DNA of 64,000 nucleotides from Pelosinus sp. IPA-1. GTDB taxonomy: Bacteria; Bacillota; Negativicutes; DSM-13327. Every line of letters begins with the position of its first letter. Position 1 is the stretch's first letter. The position numbers were made by a program, and so were the translations under genes. Below the pieces are notes generated by a model that was not told the origin of the DNA, did not search any database, and saw nothing but the letters and a program-made list of their open reading frames with translations. The stretch lies in the NCBI RefSeq assembly GCF_030269905.1, contig NZ_BSVC01000008.1, positions 223,857 to 287,856 on the forward strand, written 5' to 3'. Shown piece after piece: positions 27,390-36,867 of this stretch.

Positions 27390-28904
27390 ATGGCTTCAAC
27401 TTTTTTGGGGCTTAGTATTACCAGTCGTGGTTTAAATGCTGCTCAGATCGGACTGGCGACGACCACGAATAATATGAGTAATATAGATACAACTGGTTAT
27501 TCAAGGCAGGTGGTGACCCAGACATCCGTTGGTCCAGCTGCAGTTTACAGTAGCAGTTTAGTTGGTGAGGGGGTAGAGGTTACTTCGGTAGATAGGGTGC
27601 GAAGTTTCCGTCTTGATCAAAAGTATTGGCAGCAAAATAGTGCATCAAGTCAAGCGGAAGCCACGTCCACTTGTCTGCAACAAGTAGAAAATGTTTTCGG
27701 TAGTACGACTACGAGTAATATTACTACAGATCTTAACACGTTTACCTCAGAATTATCGACGCTGGCTAGCAGCACGACAGATACATCAGTTAGAGCTACG
27801 GTGTTGTCAGATGCGCAAACTCTCTGCGATACAATTAATACCGCTTCTACCACTCTGACGACTCAACGCAGTGATATCGACAGCGATGTGAAAACAACAG
27901 TGGGACAGATCAATTCTTATGCGACGCAGATTGCTACATTAAACAAGCAGATTTCCGTGGCGAGTGCATCAGGTGCTTCTACTAATGAGTTAGAGGATCA
28001 GCGGGGGTTAGTGGTCGATGATCTTTCAGGGCTAGTTGGTATCAACGTAATCCAAGAAAATAATGGCGATCTTACGATTGCTGTTGCTGGGGCCACCCTG
28101 GTGAGCGGTGATAAAGCTAACGAATTAGAATGCTATACCATTACCGATGCCACAAGCACTCAGAATGGCATGTCGGGCATTCGCTGGACAGATTCTGGTA
28201 AAGATTTTGATACAGGTGATTCTGGCGCACTAAATGGCTATCTTCAAGTTCGGGATGGTAGCACCGCAGATAGCAAAGGGATACCATACTATATCAGTCA
28301 ATTAGATGATTTTGCACGGACATTTGCCAAAGCCTTCAATGAGGGCGTTACTTCTGGCAGTACCACCTATAGTGGTAGTGCTGATGGGGTGGGTATTGAC
28401 GATGATGCTACGACGGGTACCCGTTTCTTTTCTTATGATAACTTATCATCGGCGGACCTGATGGCAAGTGGCACTGATATAGACGCAGTATACAGTAATA
28501 TTACAGCGGCTAATATCAGTGTATCAAAGGATATTATAGATGATACGGATAAGATTCCAACAGCATCAAGCACTGGTGGGGACAGCAACGTTAAAAATCT
28601 TACTGATCTGATTAGTATATGTACAGATGTTAATATTTCTGGTAATTCTACAGTTTCGGGCTTATACAATGTGATCGTCGCCACTGTCGCCGGCGCCAGT
28701 GCCTCGGCGCAAACCGAATATGATCGCAAGAATACTAGCACAACCTATATCAACACCAGCCGGTCTTCTGTGTCCGGGGTTTCAAGCAACGAGGAGACGA
28801 CTAATTTGACGACCTATCAAGCAGCGTATGCTGCGTCGGCTTCAATGGCTAGCACCTGGAGTGAAATATATAGTACGACCATCAATATGGTAAACACTGA
28901 CTAA
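27390..28904 (+). CDS. flgK: FlgK-like hook-associated protein (copy 2)
   Basis: The product is about 504 residues. The start region LGLSITSRGLNAAQIGLATTTNNMSNIDTTGYSRQ and the end region SGVSSNEETTNLTTYQAAYAASASMASTWSEIYSTTINM match FlgK, as does LNKQISVASASGASTNELEDQRGLVVDDLSGL. It retains the canonical NNxxNxxTxGYSRQ motif better than copy 1. AAGGGG precedes an in-frame GTG (27384) and ATG (27390); the ATG is better spaced. The two tandem copies are diverged, so the duplication is old. Confidence 0.88.
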   Translation: MASTFLGLSITSRGLNAAQIGLATTTNNMSNIDTTGYSRQVVTQTSVGPAAVYSSSLVGEGVEVTSVDRVRSFRLDQKYWQQNSASSQAEATSTCLQQVENVFGSTTTSNITTDLNTFTSELSTLASSTTDTSVRATVLSDAQTLCDTINTASTTLTTQRSDIDSDVKTTVGQINSYATQIATLNKQISVASASGASTNELEDQRGLVVDDLSGLVGINVIQENNGDLTIAVAGATLVSGDKANELECYTITDATSTQNGMSGIRWTDSGKDFDTGDSGALNGYLQVRDGSTADSKGIPYYISQLDDFARTFAKAFNEGVTSGSTTYSGSADGVGIDDDATTGTRFFSYDNLSSADLMASGTDIDAVYSNITAANISVSKDIIDDTDKIPTASSTGGDSNVKNLTDLISICTDVNISGNSTVSGLYNVIVATVAGASASAQTEYDRKNTSTTYINTSRSSVSGVSSNEETTNLTTYQAAYAASASMASTWSEIYSTTINMVNTD

Positions 28905-28919
28905 CAGGGAGGGCTTTTT

Positions 28920-30434
28920 GTGCGCATAACCAATGGTATGGTAGCGGCAAATAATCTGCGGAATATTAGTAAGGCTGAAAATCGACTGGCGGCTGCGAAT
29001 GCGGCGGTGTCGTCCAATCAAAAAATTCAGGCGGCTTCTGATGATCCATTGGTGGCGACGCGGGCGGTTACGTACCGTAGCTATGTATCCCAGATAGCAC
29101 AATACCAAGATAATACGGATGCCGCCGATGGTTGGCAGACGGCTACGGATGATGCATTAAGCGGCTTGGTTGACAGTGTCACAACGTTGGGGACATTAGC
29201 GGGCAAGATAACTGACACTTTGAGTGCTGCTGATCTGACATCCATGAAGACGCAAGTTCAAACCTTGCAGGATGAGGTTATTTCTTATATGAATACCAAT
29301 TATTGTGGCAGTTATGTTTTTGGTGGGTACAGCACGGGTACGGCACCTTATGCGGCGGTGTCTACGGATGTTGGTGATACCGTGACTTATAAAGGAGGTT
29401 ACTTGAGCCTTGGTGGTGTGGTATCAGCGGATATATCAGATGATGATATCAAAACATTCTATACAGCTAACGATGGTGATGCCTATAATACGTTAACGAC
29501 TGCGTCTGCCACGGCTCTGAAGGCTTCTACAGTAGCTACTGCAGCAGCTGCTGCTGCTCCCACTGACCTTACGTTAGCGGCGAAGGCGACAAATGCTAAG
29601 AAAACTTCGGATGCGCTAGAGGCGGCTGTCGCTACATATGGGGGGACGACGAATCTAACGGATGCGGTGGCTGCTGATAAGACAGCTTATCAGACGTTAG
29701 CAGCTGCTGTTACTACGTATGGTGGTACGACTACATTAACAGATGCTACTGCTATTGCTAAAACTGCTTATGATACGGCATCCTCGGCTTCAGCAGCGGA
29801 TACTACTGATACTACGTTAGCAACCACAACGGCTACTGCTCTAACAGCTTATCAGACGTTAACAGCTGCTGTTACTACATATGGTGGCACGACTACGTTA
29901 ACGGATGCTGCTGCTACTGCTAAAACTACTTATGCGACGTTAGCTGATGTTGCTACGAATGGAGATCAGAAAATTAATTATAATATTGGTTTTAGCAGTT
30001 CAGTTACCGTTAATACGGAGGGACAAGACGTTGTTGGCGAAGGTATTAACAATCTCTTCAATACGATTGCCAAACTACAGCTCGCATTAAACGGTGATAC
30101 CAGCTATAAGACAGCTGCGGTGGACTCATCAGGTACAGTGACAGTTACGACCAATTCGTTAGATGTCAGCGATTTAAAGAGCGAATTTGCTACAGATCTT
30201 AGCAAGATAACTGCTGCTCAAGCTACATTAGGTGGCAATATGGATAGAGTGGCCAGTGCAGTTAATACCTTGAGTGATGCATCTACATTGTATAAGGGGC
30301 TCATGACTGACAATGAAAATATCGATACGGCGGCAGCAGCCACGGAATTAACTAGCGCTGAGTATACTTACGAAGCGGCCCTTGCGGTCGGGGCAAAGGT
30401 AACCTCCAAGTCACTGATCGATTATATTGCATAA
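28920..30434 (+). CDS. flgL: Hook-filament junction protein FlgL with repeat insert
   Basis: The product is 504 residues, far above the usual 300 or so. The N-terminal flagellin-like helix is RITNGMVAANNLRNISKAENRLAAANAAVSSNQKIQAASDDPLVATRA and the C-terminal helix is ENIDTAAAATELTSAEYTYEAALAVGAKV. The extra length is an Ala/Thr-rich insert at about 200-345 made of a 27-residue unit (YQTLAAAVTTYGGTTTLTDA core). It starts with GTG after GGGAGGGC. FlgL joins FlgK to the filament. The insert would lie in the exposed outer domain. Confidence 0.9.
   Translation: MRITNGMVAANNLRNISKAENRLAAANAAVSSNQKIQAASDDPLVATRAVTYRSYVSQIAQYQDNTDAADGWQTATDDALSGLVDSVTTLGTLAGKITDTLSAADLTSMKTQVQTLQDEVISYMNTNYCGSYVFGGYSTGTAPYAAVSTDVGDTVTYKGGYLSLGGVVSADISDDDIKTFYTANDGDAYNTLTTASATALKASTVATAAAAAAPTDLTLAAKATNAKKTSDALEAAVATYGGTTNLTDAVAADKTAYQTLAAAVTTYGGTTTLTDATAIAKTAYDTASSASAADTTDTTLATTTATALTAYQTLTAAVTTYGGTTTLTDAAATAKTTYATLADVATNGDQKINYNIGFSSSVTVNTEGQDVVGEGINNLFNTIAKLQLALNGDTSYKTAAVDSSGTVTVTTNSLDVSDLKSEFATDLSKITAAQATLGGNMDRVASAVNTLSDASTLYKGLMTDNENIDTAAAATELTSAEYTYEAALAVGAKVTSKSLIDYIA
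29600..29945 (+). repeat. 81-bp in-frame tandem repeat inside flgL
   Basis: Four units with 81-base (27-codon) spacing. Well conserved units carry CATATGG or CGTATGG near 29634, 29715 and 29877, with a decayed unit between the last two. The units at 29682 and 29844 are almost identical over 95 bases. The reading frame is kept. Confidence 0.75.
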
Positions 30435-30458
30435 TGATAAAGGAAGGAGGCGGAGTAA

Positions 30459-32456
30459 ATGTCCTCAAGTAGTAGTATTTCAACCAGTACGGTTAATGGA
30501 ACGACCAGGATTACTGGCTTGTCTTCGGGCATTGATGTGGATAGTATCGTTGCACAACTGACGACTGCTGAGAAGGCAAAGAAGTTAAATAAATTGCAAC
30601 AAAAGGAACAAACTGCTGAATGGAAACAGACAGCGTACCAAGACATAATCACTGATATTCAAGATTTTAGCAGTAAATATTTTAGTACAACCTCGTCCAC
30701 TAGCATAATGAAAGCGAGTAATTTTTTACAGTACACTGCTAGTAGTAGCAGCAGTGCGGTTACGGTGACTGCCGCCAGCACTGCTGCTGCGGGGAGCCAC
30801 ACTGTGGCAGTCAATCAACTAGCGACGAAGGCCACGCTGACAAGTAGCACTAGTATTTCCAAAGATGTGCAAGGTTCATCGGCAGCGGATTATACGAGCC
30901 TCACCGGTGAAAGCTTTGTCATGACCTTGGATGGTACAGATTATACAGTTGATCTTGATGATGTGAATGGTACCACCGGTACTGCCGCGATCACTGCGCT
31001 GCAAACGGCGATTGATACTGCAGTCGGTTCGGGTAAAGTTACTGTCGGTACAATCACCTCAGGTACCACCACATGTCTACAGTTCACAGCCGCAGATAGT
31101 GGTGTACAGGCGATTACCGTTAGCGCCACCGATACCAATAGTGATGGCATAGCAGATAATGCAGGATTATCTGATCTAGGCTTCGGCACAGGTGCAATAC
31201 TCTCTAACCGCTTAGACACATCTGATACGTTAGCAACAATTGCCGATCAGTTAAAGTCATCGATAGGGGCAGCGACATTTGGTACTGCTGGAGTCTCATT
31301 GATAATCAACGGTACGAAAGAAGAATTTTCCAGTACCACGACTCTCGCTAGTATGATGTCCACAATCAACAAGGCAGACCTGGGAGTCACGATGAGCTAT
31401 GACTCGATTACTGGTGAGCTGAAGATGACGGCTGACGATACAGGCGCGGGCGATACAGTGGCAGTGACCGATACCGACTCGAGTACGAGCAACTTTGCTA
31501 CATTGCTGTTGACGAATGCCACTGCTGGTGTAGATGCCAAGGTAACGATTGATGGTCAAGCCTTGACTCGTAGCTCCAACACCATTACCCTTAATGGAGT
31601 GACGTATACAGCTAATGCAAAGACGGATACTACCACTACCGCCGACGATGGAACGACGACGACGTCTAACAATGCTACGGTAAGTGTAACGCAAAATACT
31701 AGTGGTGTTTACGACCTAATCAGCAATTTCGTGGATGCTTATAATACGTTGCTTGATACTATCAATACTGCTATTGATGCAAATGCTGATTCAGACTACC
31801 CGCCACTCACGGATGATCAAAAATCGAGCATGACAGATGATCAAATTACCGCTTGGGAAACCAAAGCAAAAGTAGGGTTACTGGAAAGTGACTCGACGTT
31901 AACAACCTTTTTAAGCAGCTTACGGACAGCTGTGATTGATTCAGTTTCTGGACAGACATCCAGTCTTTCCGACATCGGCATAAGCAGCGGAACCTATGAC
32001 GAGAAGGGGACGCTAGAGATTGATGAAGACACACTGAAGGCAGCCATTGCCAGTGACCCGGAATCGGTTATGACTCTTTTTACCCAGCAGTCTTCCTCTT
32101 ATCCCAATAATTCGACGGTGCGGAATCTGTCATCAAGTGCATTGAATACCAGGTATAAGCAGGAAGGCATTGCCTACCGCTTTTACGATATCCTGCAGAA
32201 GAATATTTCAACTGTCACGGATACGGCTGGCAATAAGGGTTCATTAATAGAAATAGCTGGTAGTGCTGACTTCACCACTACCACCGATAATCTGAGCAAA
32301 TTAATTGCTAAGTATACAACTGAAATCGATACCGAGCAAACCCGAATAGATGATTATGAAGATACGCTTTATGACAAATACACTACGCTAGAAACATATA
32401 TTAATAAAATGAATTCACAACTTTCATCCTTGTCATCAATGACTAGTAGTAGTTGA
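30459..32456 (+). CDS. fliD: Flagellar filament cap protein FliD
   Basis: The product is 665 residues. The N-terminal FliD signature is TRITGLSSGIDVDSIVAQLTTAEKAKKLNKLQQKEQTAEWKQTAYQDI. The C-terminal part has LSDIGISSGTYDEKGTLEIDEDTLKAAIASDPESVMTLF and ends in a coiled coil (IDTEQTRIDDYEDTLYDKYTTLETYINKMNSQLSSL). FliD caps the filament and lets flagellin add at the tip. The centre is Thr/Ser-rich and longer than usual. AAGGAGGCGG precedes the ATG. It is cotranscribed with flgL. Confidence 0.92.
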   Translation: MSSSSSISTSTVNGTTRITGLSSGIDVDSIVAQLTTAEKAKKLNKLQQKEQTAEWKQTAYQDIITDIQDFSSKYFSTTSSTSIMKASNFLQYTASSSSSAVTVTAASTAAAGSHTVAVNQLATKATLTSSTSISKDVQGSSAADYTSLTGESFVMTLDGTDYTVDLDDVNGTTGTAAITALQTAIDTAVGSGKVTVGTITSGTTTCLQFTAADSGVQAITVSATDTNSDGIADNAGLSDLGFGTGAILSNRLDTSDTLATIADQLKSSIGAATFGTAGVSLIINGTKEEFSSTTTLASMMSTINKADLGVTMSYDSITGELKMTADDTGAGDTVAVTDTDSSTSNFATLLLTNATAGVDAKVTIDGQALTRSSNTITLNGVTYTANAKTDTTTTADDGTTTTSNNATVSVTQNTSGVYDLISNFVDAYNTLLDTINTAIDANADSDYPPLTDDQKSSMTDDQITAWETKAKVGLLESDSTLTTFLSSLRTAVIDSVSGQTSSLSDIGISSGTYDEKGTLEIDEDTLKAAIASDPESVMTLFTQQSSSYPNNSTVRNLSSSALNTRYKQEGIAYRFYDILQKNISTVTDTAGNKGSLIEIAGSADFTTTTDNLSKLIAKYTTEIDTEQTRIDDYEDTLYDKYTTLETYINKMNSQLSSLSSMTSSS

Positions 32457-32496
32457 GTTATTTAGGTAATACAAATATTTTCAAGGAGTGGATCGT

Positions 32497-32916
32497 ATGG
32501 GGCAGTGGGAAAAGGCCAGTTGCTGCTTAAATAAAAAAATACAAATTATCGAAAAAATTGCTGTCAATACCGAAGCTCAGTGCCGTTTTATTCACCGACG
32601 AGAGATGAACGGTCTAAAACGCACCCTCGCAGAACGAGACGTGCTAATCTGGAAACTCATTGCTATAAATGAAGAGTTATCCAGCGATCAAACCTGGAAA
32701 CGTATGGGGAAGTTAAAGTCGATAATTCAGGATATTACCCATAAAGAACAAGAAATAATGGATCGCAGCCGCCAAATCATCCAGGAAGCTGTCATTGAGC
32801 GGGCTCGTATTGCCGCCGAATTAAGAAATAGCAAGGCGCAGAGACAGGTAAAAAGTCAGTATATCAATCCTTGGGTTATAATGATGTCGGGACGCCACAT
32901 CAATAGAAAAGGCTGA
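32497..32916 (+). CDS. FlgN-like flagellar export chaperone
   Basis: The product is about 139 residues, almost all alpha-helical and charged, with a long coiled-coil pattern. It has no membrane or signal segment. Size, helix content and position between fliD and fliS suggest a FlgN/FliT-type chaperone for the FlgK, FlgL or FliD subunits. The residues do not give a decisive signature. AAGGAG lies 8 bases before the ATG at 32497; a GTG at 32488 overlaps the site. Confidence 0.6.
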   Translation: MGQWEKASCCLNKKIQIIEKIAVNTEAQCRFIHRREMNGLKRTLAERDVLIWKLIAINEELSSDQTWKRMGKLKSIIQDITHKEQEIMDRSRQIIQEAVIERARIAAELRNSKAQRQVKSQYINPWVIMMSGRHINRKG

Positions 32917-32987
32917 GCAATACTTGGAAACATATTGAGGTGTTATCATGCAGAAAAATGTAAACGAGGTTCAAAGGGGGAATGGTC

Positions 32988-33371
32988 GTGAATGCTGCCA
33001 ATGCATATAAGAGACAACAAGTCATGACCGCACCATCCGAAGAGTTGACGCTAATGCTGTACAACGGAGCCATTCGCTTTGTTACAGAAAGCATTCTGGC
33101 TATTGAAAAGAAGAATCCTGAGAAGGCACATATCTCGAATATGCGAGCGCAAAATATCGTTCGTGAATTTATGGTGACAATGGATATGAAACAGGAAATA
33201 TCCAAGACATGGTTACAGGTTGATGAATATATATTACATTGCTTGATTCAGGGCAATATAAAAAAAAATACGGCGCCATTAAAAGAAGCAAAAAGATTGT
33301 TGTTGGGATTTCGCGACGTATGGCTCCAAGCCATGAAGCAAGTGCGGAATGGCAAAGTAGTAGGGAAGTAA
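32988..33371 (+). CDS. fliS: Flagellin chaperone FliS
   Basis: The product is about 127 residues. The family pattern is clear: NAYKRQQVMTAPSEELTLMLYNGAIRFV, then EKAHISNMRAQNIVREFMVTMD, an all-helical FliS. It binds the flagellin C-terminus in the cytosol and prevents early polymerisation. The G-rich ribosome site at 32973-32980 is too close to the ATG at 32982 and well spaced for the GTG at 32988, which I choose. Confidence 0.92.
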   Translation: MNAANAYKRQQVMTAPSEELTLMLYNGAIRFVTESILAIEKKNPEKAHISNMRAQNIVREFMVTMDMKQEISKTWLQVDEYILHCLIQGNIKKNTAPLKEAKRLLLGFRDVWLQAMKQVRNGKVVGK

Positions 33372-33405
33372 GGATTCTTTTGTTGGTTAGTCATATATAG
33401 CAATG

Positions 33406-33442
33406 AAAATCTCTGTCTTGAAGTAGTAGGCAGGGATTTTTA
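33406..33442 (+). terminator. Rho-independent terminator
   Basis: AAAATCTCTGTC pairs with GGCAGGGATTTT (GU pairs) and is followed by T. It separates the flagellar structural operon from the glycosyltransferase gene. Confidence 0.6.
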
Positions 33443-33466
33443 CGTTATAAATTAGAGGTGTAGGAG

Positions 33467-34807
33467 ATGACGGTAGAAGAGTGTATAGTTGAAGGGCTTA
33501 CGTTGATAGCAAATCATGAATGGCGGCAAGCAGCTTTGTTTTTTTGCCAAGCGATAAAACTGGATCCAAGTTTGCCGGAGGCCTATCAACGCTTAGGCGA
33601 GGTCTTAATACTGATAGGTGACTGGGATAACGCCCAAGCGTGTTTTGGTAAGGTTATTGAATTAGATCCCGAAATTCCAGAGGCCTATAACCATTTAGGG
33701 GTGGTTTTAAAACATAAAAACTTCCTAGATGAAGCGGAAGAGTGTTATCGTCAGGCGATTGAGAAAGAGCCAGATTACTTTGATGCATTTCATAATTTGG
33801 GAAATTGTCTTAAATGGACCAATCGCTTTGATGAAGCGGAGGTTTCCTATCTTCGAGCCTTGGCGCTACGGCCGGACTCTGAAAAAACACGTTTTTCACT
33901 GGCAACTCTATATTTACTGCGCGGGCAATATAATAAAGGCTGGAAACTATACGATTCGCGGTTTAATTGGCAAGAAAAATTCTGTATGGATATCCCTATT
34001 TGGCAAGGAGAAGCTTTGGCGGGGCGCAAGGTGCTGCTATTTTATGAGCAGGGCCTTGGTGATATGATTCAATTTATTAGATATGCAAAGCAAGTTGCTC
34101 AAGCTGCGACAAAAACGACAATATGGATTCAAAAACCATTGGAACGATTGCTGATTAATATGCAAAATGATTTATCTGTCTGTAGCAGTGGCAGGAATAT
34201 CGATCCAGAACAATTTGATTTTGCTTGTTCACTATTTAGTCTGCCAGCAAAATTTAATTCAGAGCAAGAAACGTTTGCTAGTTGCATTCCTTATATCCAT
34301 GGAGATCAGGATGTTTCAGCAAAATGGCGAAAAATTATCGATGAGCTGGCTGGCGGAAGATGCAAGGTTGGAATTGTCTGGGCGGGAAACCCTGAGCATG
34401 CAGATGATCAGAACCGATCAATACCATTTGAATTAGTTAGTAAGTTGTTTGATAACAGTACAGTATTTTGGGTTAGTCTGCAGGTGGGGAAAGAGGTTCA
34501 AGATCTAACGCCAAGGTCCCAGTGCCTATTTGATTGCTCCGGAGAACTTGTCGATTTCGCAGAAACGGCTGGAGTGATAGATAATCTTGACCTGGTCATT
34601 TCTGTTGATACGGCTGTTGCTCATTTGGCAGGAGCTATGGGAAAAAAGATATGGCTGCTTTTGCCGTACAGATCAGATTGGCGATGGGGTCTGCACGGCG
34701 AAGACAGTCCATGGTACCCGACGATGCAGCTATTTCGTCAGCATAAACTCGGCGATTGGCAAGGAGTGCTGGAAAGGGTAAAAAATCTCTTGCGGGATAT
34801 TGTTTGA
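33467..34807 (+). CDS. TPR-glycosyltransferase, likely flagellin-modifying
   Basis: The product is 446 residues. Residues 1-165 hold about four TPR units (AIKLDPSLPEAYQRLGEVL, VIELDPEIPEAYNHLGVVL, AIEKEPDYFDAFHNLGNCL and one more). The rest is a GT-B type domain similar to the bacterial TPR-linked transferases. It has LLFYEQGLGDMIQFIRYA, KVGIVWAGNPEH, LVISVDTAVAHLAGAMGKKIWLLLP and SDWRWGLHGEDSPWYPTM. It sits between fliS and convergent fliC, the usual place for flagellin glycosylation genes. Cytosolic; sugar and acceptor are inferred, not seen. Confidence 0.82.
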   Translation: MTVEECIVEGLTLIANHEWRQAALFFCQAIKLDPSLPEAYQRLGEVLILIGDWDNAQACFGKVIELDPEIPEAYNHLGVVLKHKNFLDEAEECYRQAIEKEPDYFDAFHNLGNCLKWTNRFDEAEVSYLRALALRPDSEKTRFSLATLYLLRGQYNKGWKLYDSRFNWQEKFCMDIPIWQGEALAGRKVLLFYEQGLGDMIQFIRYAKQVAQAATKTTIWIQKPLERLLINMQNDLSVCSSGRNIDPEQFDFACSLFSLPAKFNSEQETFASCIPYIHGDQDVSAKWRKIIDELAGGRCKVGIVWAGNPEHADDQNRSIPFELVSKLFDNSTVFWVSLQVGKEVQDLTPRSQCLFDCSGELVDFAETAGVIDNLDLVISVDTAVAHLAGAMGKKIWLLLPYRSDWRWGLHGEDSPWYPTMQLFRQHKLGDWQGVLERVKNLLRDIV

Positions 34808-34848
34808 TGGAGAACACTTTTTCCCAGTAAAAAAAGAAAGTAAATAAT

Positions 34849-34886
34849 AAAAGGGTTGCCTCAAGAAATGAGACAACCCTTTTTAT
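34849..34886. terminator. Bidirectional terminator between the glycosyltransferase and flagellin genes
   Basis: AAAAGGGTTG-CTC pairs with GAG-CAACCCTTTT with T on one side and A on the other, so it can act on both strands between convergent genes. Confidence 0.85.
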
Positions 34887-34893
34887 TATTTCA

Positions 34894-36315
34894 TTATGAT
34901 TGTAACAGAGTCAATACTCTCTGCGGCTGTTGATTTGCTTTAGACAACATTGCAGTAGCCGCTTGGGTAATGACGCTTAGTTTAGTGTATTCGGCCATTT
35001 CTGAAGCCATATCAGTATCGCGAATATTGGATTCAGCAGAAGTTAAGTTTTCACTTTCCGTATCAAGATTATTGATATTGCTTTCTAGACTGTTTTGTAC
35101 AGCACCTAGGTTAGAACGTTCGGACGAAACTTTCTTAATTGCCGCGTCTATTGTAGTGATAGCACTAGTAGCACTTTTCGCAGAGCTTAGATCAATACCT
35201 GTTGTAGAAGTAGAGCCTGCAACCCCCAGGCTGTTGGCGTCCATATCGCCGATGGAAAGCGTCATTGTCTGCTTTGAGTTTGCGCCAACCTGAAAGGTCA
35301 GGGCATTGGTAGCATCTACAGTAACAGTAGCAGTATCTCCAGTTTGAACAGTGCCATCTTTACCAGTGACAGTAAGGTCAAAAGCCGTTAATGTGTTGCC
35401 GTTAGCTGTAGCTGCTGCTCCATTAATTGTACCTGCTGCGTCTGTGCCAGTAGTAGTAACACTTGTTGCAGTAGCGTCTGTTGTTGCATTAAACAGACCT
35501 GTTAATGTGGTATTATTAGCTTTTAAAGTAATTGAAGAATCGCTACCATAGGTGCTATCGGTTAATGTAATACATTTTTTAGTACTATCATATGCGGCAG
35601 TTACACCAGTAGTTGTTGTTTGGGCATTAATCTTTTGCAGAACACCATCTACCGTGTCACCAGACGCAATGGTTACCGTTGTTCCGTTAATGGAAACATC
35701 TCCTGCATAAGTAGTTGCAGAATCAGTACTAGCTGCAATAGTACCTCCTGTACTAAGACCGGTACTTGCTTGTGTTGCAACTGCGGTATAACTAACCGTA
35801 TAATCACCTGTTGTGGTATTATTTCCAGCAACAGTCGCGGAAGCATCAATTGAAGCTGAATTTGTGCCAGACACAGATGTAGTAGAACCGCTATCGCCAT
35901 TGAGCAATTTCTTAGTGTTGTATTCAGTGTCATTAGAAATACGATCAAGTTCCTGGCGGAGTGAGTTTGTTTCATCTTGGACTGAGGTTCTGTCATCGTC
36001 GGTCAAAGTATCAGATGATGCTTCTACAGCAAGTTCGCGCATGCGTTTTAAGATTGAAGTTGTTTCGTCGAGGGCGCCATCTGCTGTCTGGGTCAAAGAT
36101 GTAGCATCTTGAGAGTTGCTACTCGCTTGGTCAAGGCCTTGAATTTGGCTACGCATTTTTTCGGAAATAGCCAGTCCAGCTGAATTGTCAGCCGCGCTGT
36201 TGATAGAATACCCGGATGACAGCTTTTGCAGGGATGAATTCATGAGCGTAGTGTTTTTGTTTAATTGGTTAGTTGTGTTCAATGCGGACATGTTTGTACT
36301 AATTACCATTGACAT
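34894..36315 (-). CDS. fliC: Flagellin
   Basis: The product is 473 residues. The conserved N-terminus is ISTNMSALNTTNQLNKNTTLMNSSLQKLSSGYSINSAADNSAGLAISEKMRSQIQGL. The C-terminus is ESNIRDTDMASEMAEYTKLSVITQAATAMLSKANQQPQRVLTLLQS, the D0/D1 coiled coils. The centre (about 150-370) is a Thr/Ala/Gly-rich variable domain with many potential O-glycosylation Ser and Thr. AAGGAGG is 5-7 bases before the first ATG. The ends of the gene carry a long structured leader and a terminator shared with the glycosyltransferase. Confidence 0.95.
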   Translation of the reverse strand: MSMVISTNMSALNTTNQLNKNTTLMNSSLQKLSSGYSINSAADNSAGLAISEKMRSQIQGLDQASSNSQDATSLTQTADGALDETTSILKRMRELAVEASSDTLTDDDRTSVQDETNSLRQELDRISNDTEYNTKKLLNGDSGSTTSVSGTNSASIDASATVAGNNTTTGDYTVSYTAVATQASTGLSTGGTIAASTDSATTYAGDVSINGTTVTIASGDTVDGVLQKINAQTTTTGVTAAYDSTKKCITLTDSTYGSDSSITLKANNTTLTGLFNATTDATATSVTTTGTDAAGTINGAAATANGNTLTAFDLTVTGKDGTVQTGDTATVTVDATNALTFQVGANSKQTMTLSIGDMDANSLGVAGSTSTTGIDLSSAKSATSAITTIDAAIKKVSSERSNLGAVQNSLESNINNLDTESENLTSAESNIRDTDMASEMAEYTKLSVITQAATAMLSKANQQPQRVLTLLQS

Positions 36316-36320
36316 AATTT

Positions 36321-36470
36321 ATTCCTCCTTGATTTTGAACAAAATTTAACTTCCGTGTACCATTTTGCATTAGAATTTTGCTGCAATGAGCTTCTTTCTA
36401 ATGCAAGTCATTTACTGAAATGACTTGTTCCCTATTACCGGCTATGGGTAAACGCCTCCTTTCGCGTTTA
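36321..36470 (-). promoter_or_regulatory. Structured flagellin leader with candidate CsrA sites
   Basis: Three perfect hairpins lie upstream of fliC. They are GCATTAGAA/TTCTAATGC (36367-36404), CAAGTCATTT/AAATGACTTG (36404-36427) and TAAACGC/GCGTTTA (36449-36470). On the coding strand the loop of the last is GAAAGGAG, an AAGGA site exposed as CsrA prefers. The Shine-Dalgarno itself is AAGGAGG. A GCCGGTAA box (36435-36442) could instead be a sigma-28 -10, in which case the distal hairpin is not transcribed. Confidence 0.4.
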
Positions 36471-36867
36471 TCTATTATTATTTTCGAAGAGAAATATTAA
36501 GATTGTATTTAGTAAATAGGTAAAATAATAAGTTTCTGTCGATTTTCTAAAAATAATAGTATTTTTTAGAAAGAGAATTCCAATTTTGATAGTTTATAAT
36601 AATGGGCGGGAAAAAAGTATAACAGAAGTAAATGAAAAGCATGATGAAGGAAGCCACTGGCAGTGGTGTTTTTCTAAACTATATATTTGCTTATATATAG
36701 TCAAAAGGAATTATTTACGGTCTAAAAATTTAAGATAAGTTAAATTAGTAAATAAATTAATACTAAAACTAAATAAAATTTAAATAATGATATGTCATTA
36801 TATAAATACAGAAATGTCCAAGGATGGATAATTTTTCACAAGGCTGTGGTTTCAAAGGGTGTTTTGA
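36471..36867. other. AT-rich intergenic region before the response regulator
   Basis: This stretch lies between the divergent fliC leader and the response-regulator gene and is very AT-rich. A small hairpin with tail (CCAC-TGGCA-GTGG then TGTTTTT) is at 36656-36677. I see no gene or firm promoter. Confidence 0.35.

Noticed and set aside
24640..28741. Several long minus-strand frames opposite flgE and flgK
   Set aside because: They come from Thr/Ser/Ala codon bias of the flagellar genes and give Val/Ser-rich peptides without starts or ribosome sites.
29600..29945. Direct repeats considered as a CRISPR array
   Set aside because: The repeats are in frame inside flgL, have no unique spacers, and no cas genes are present.
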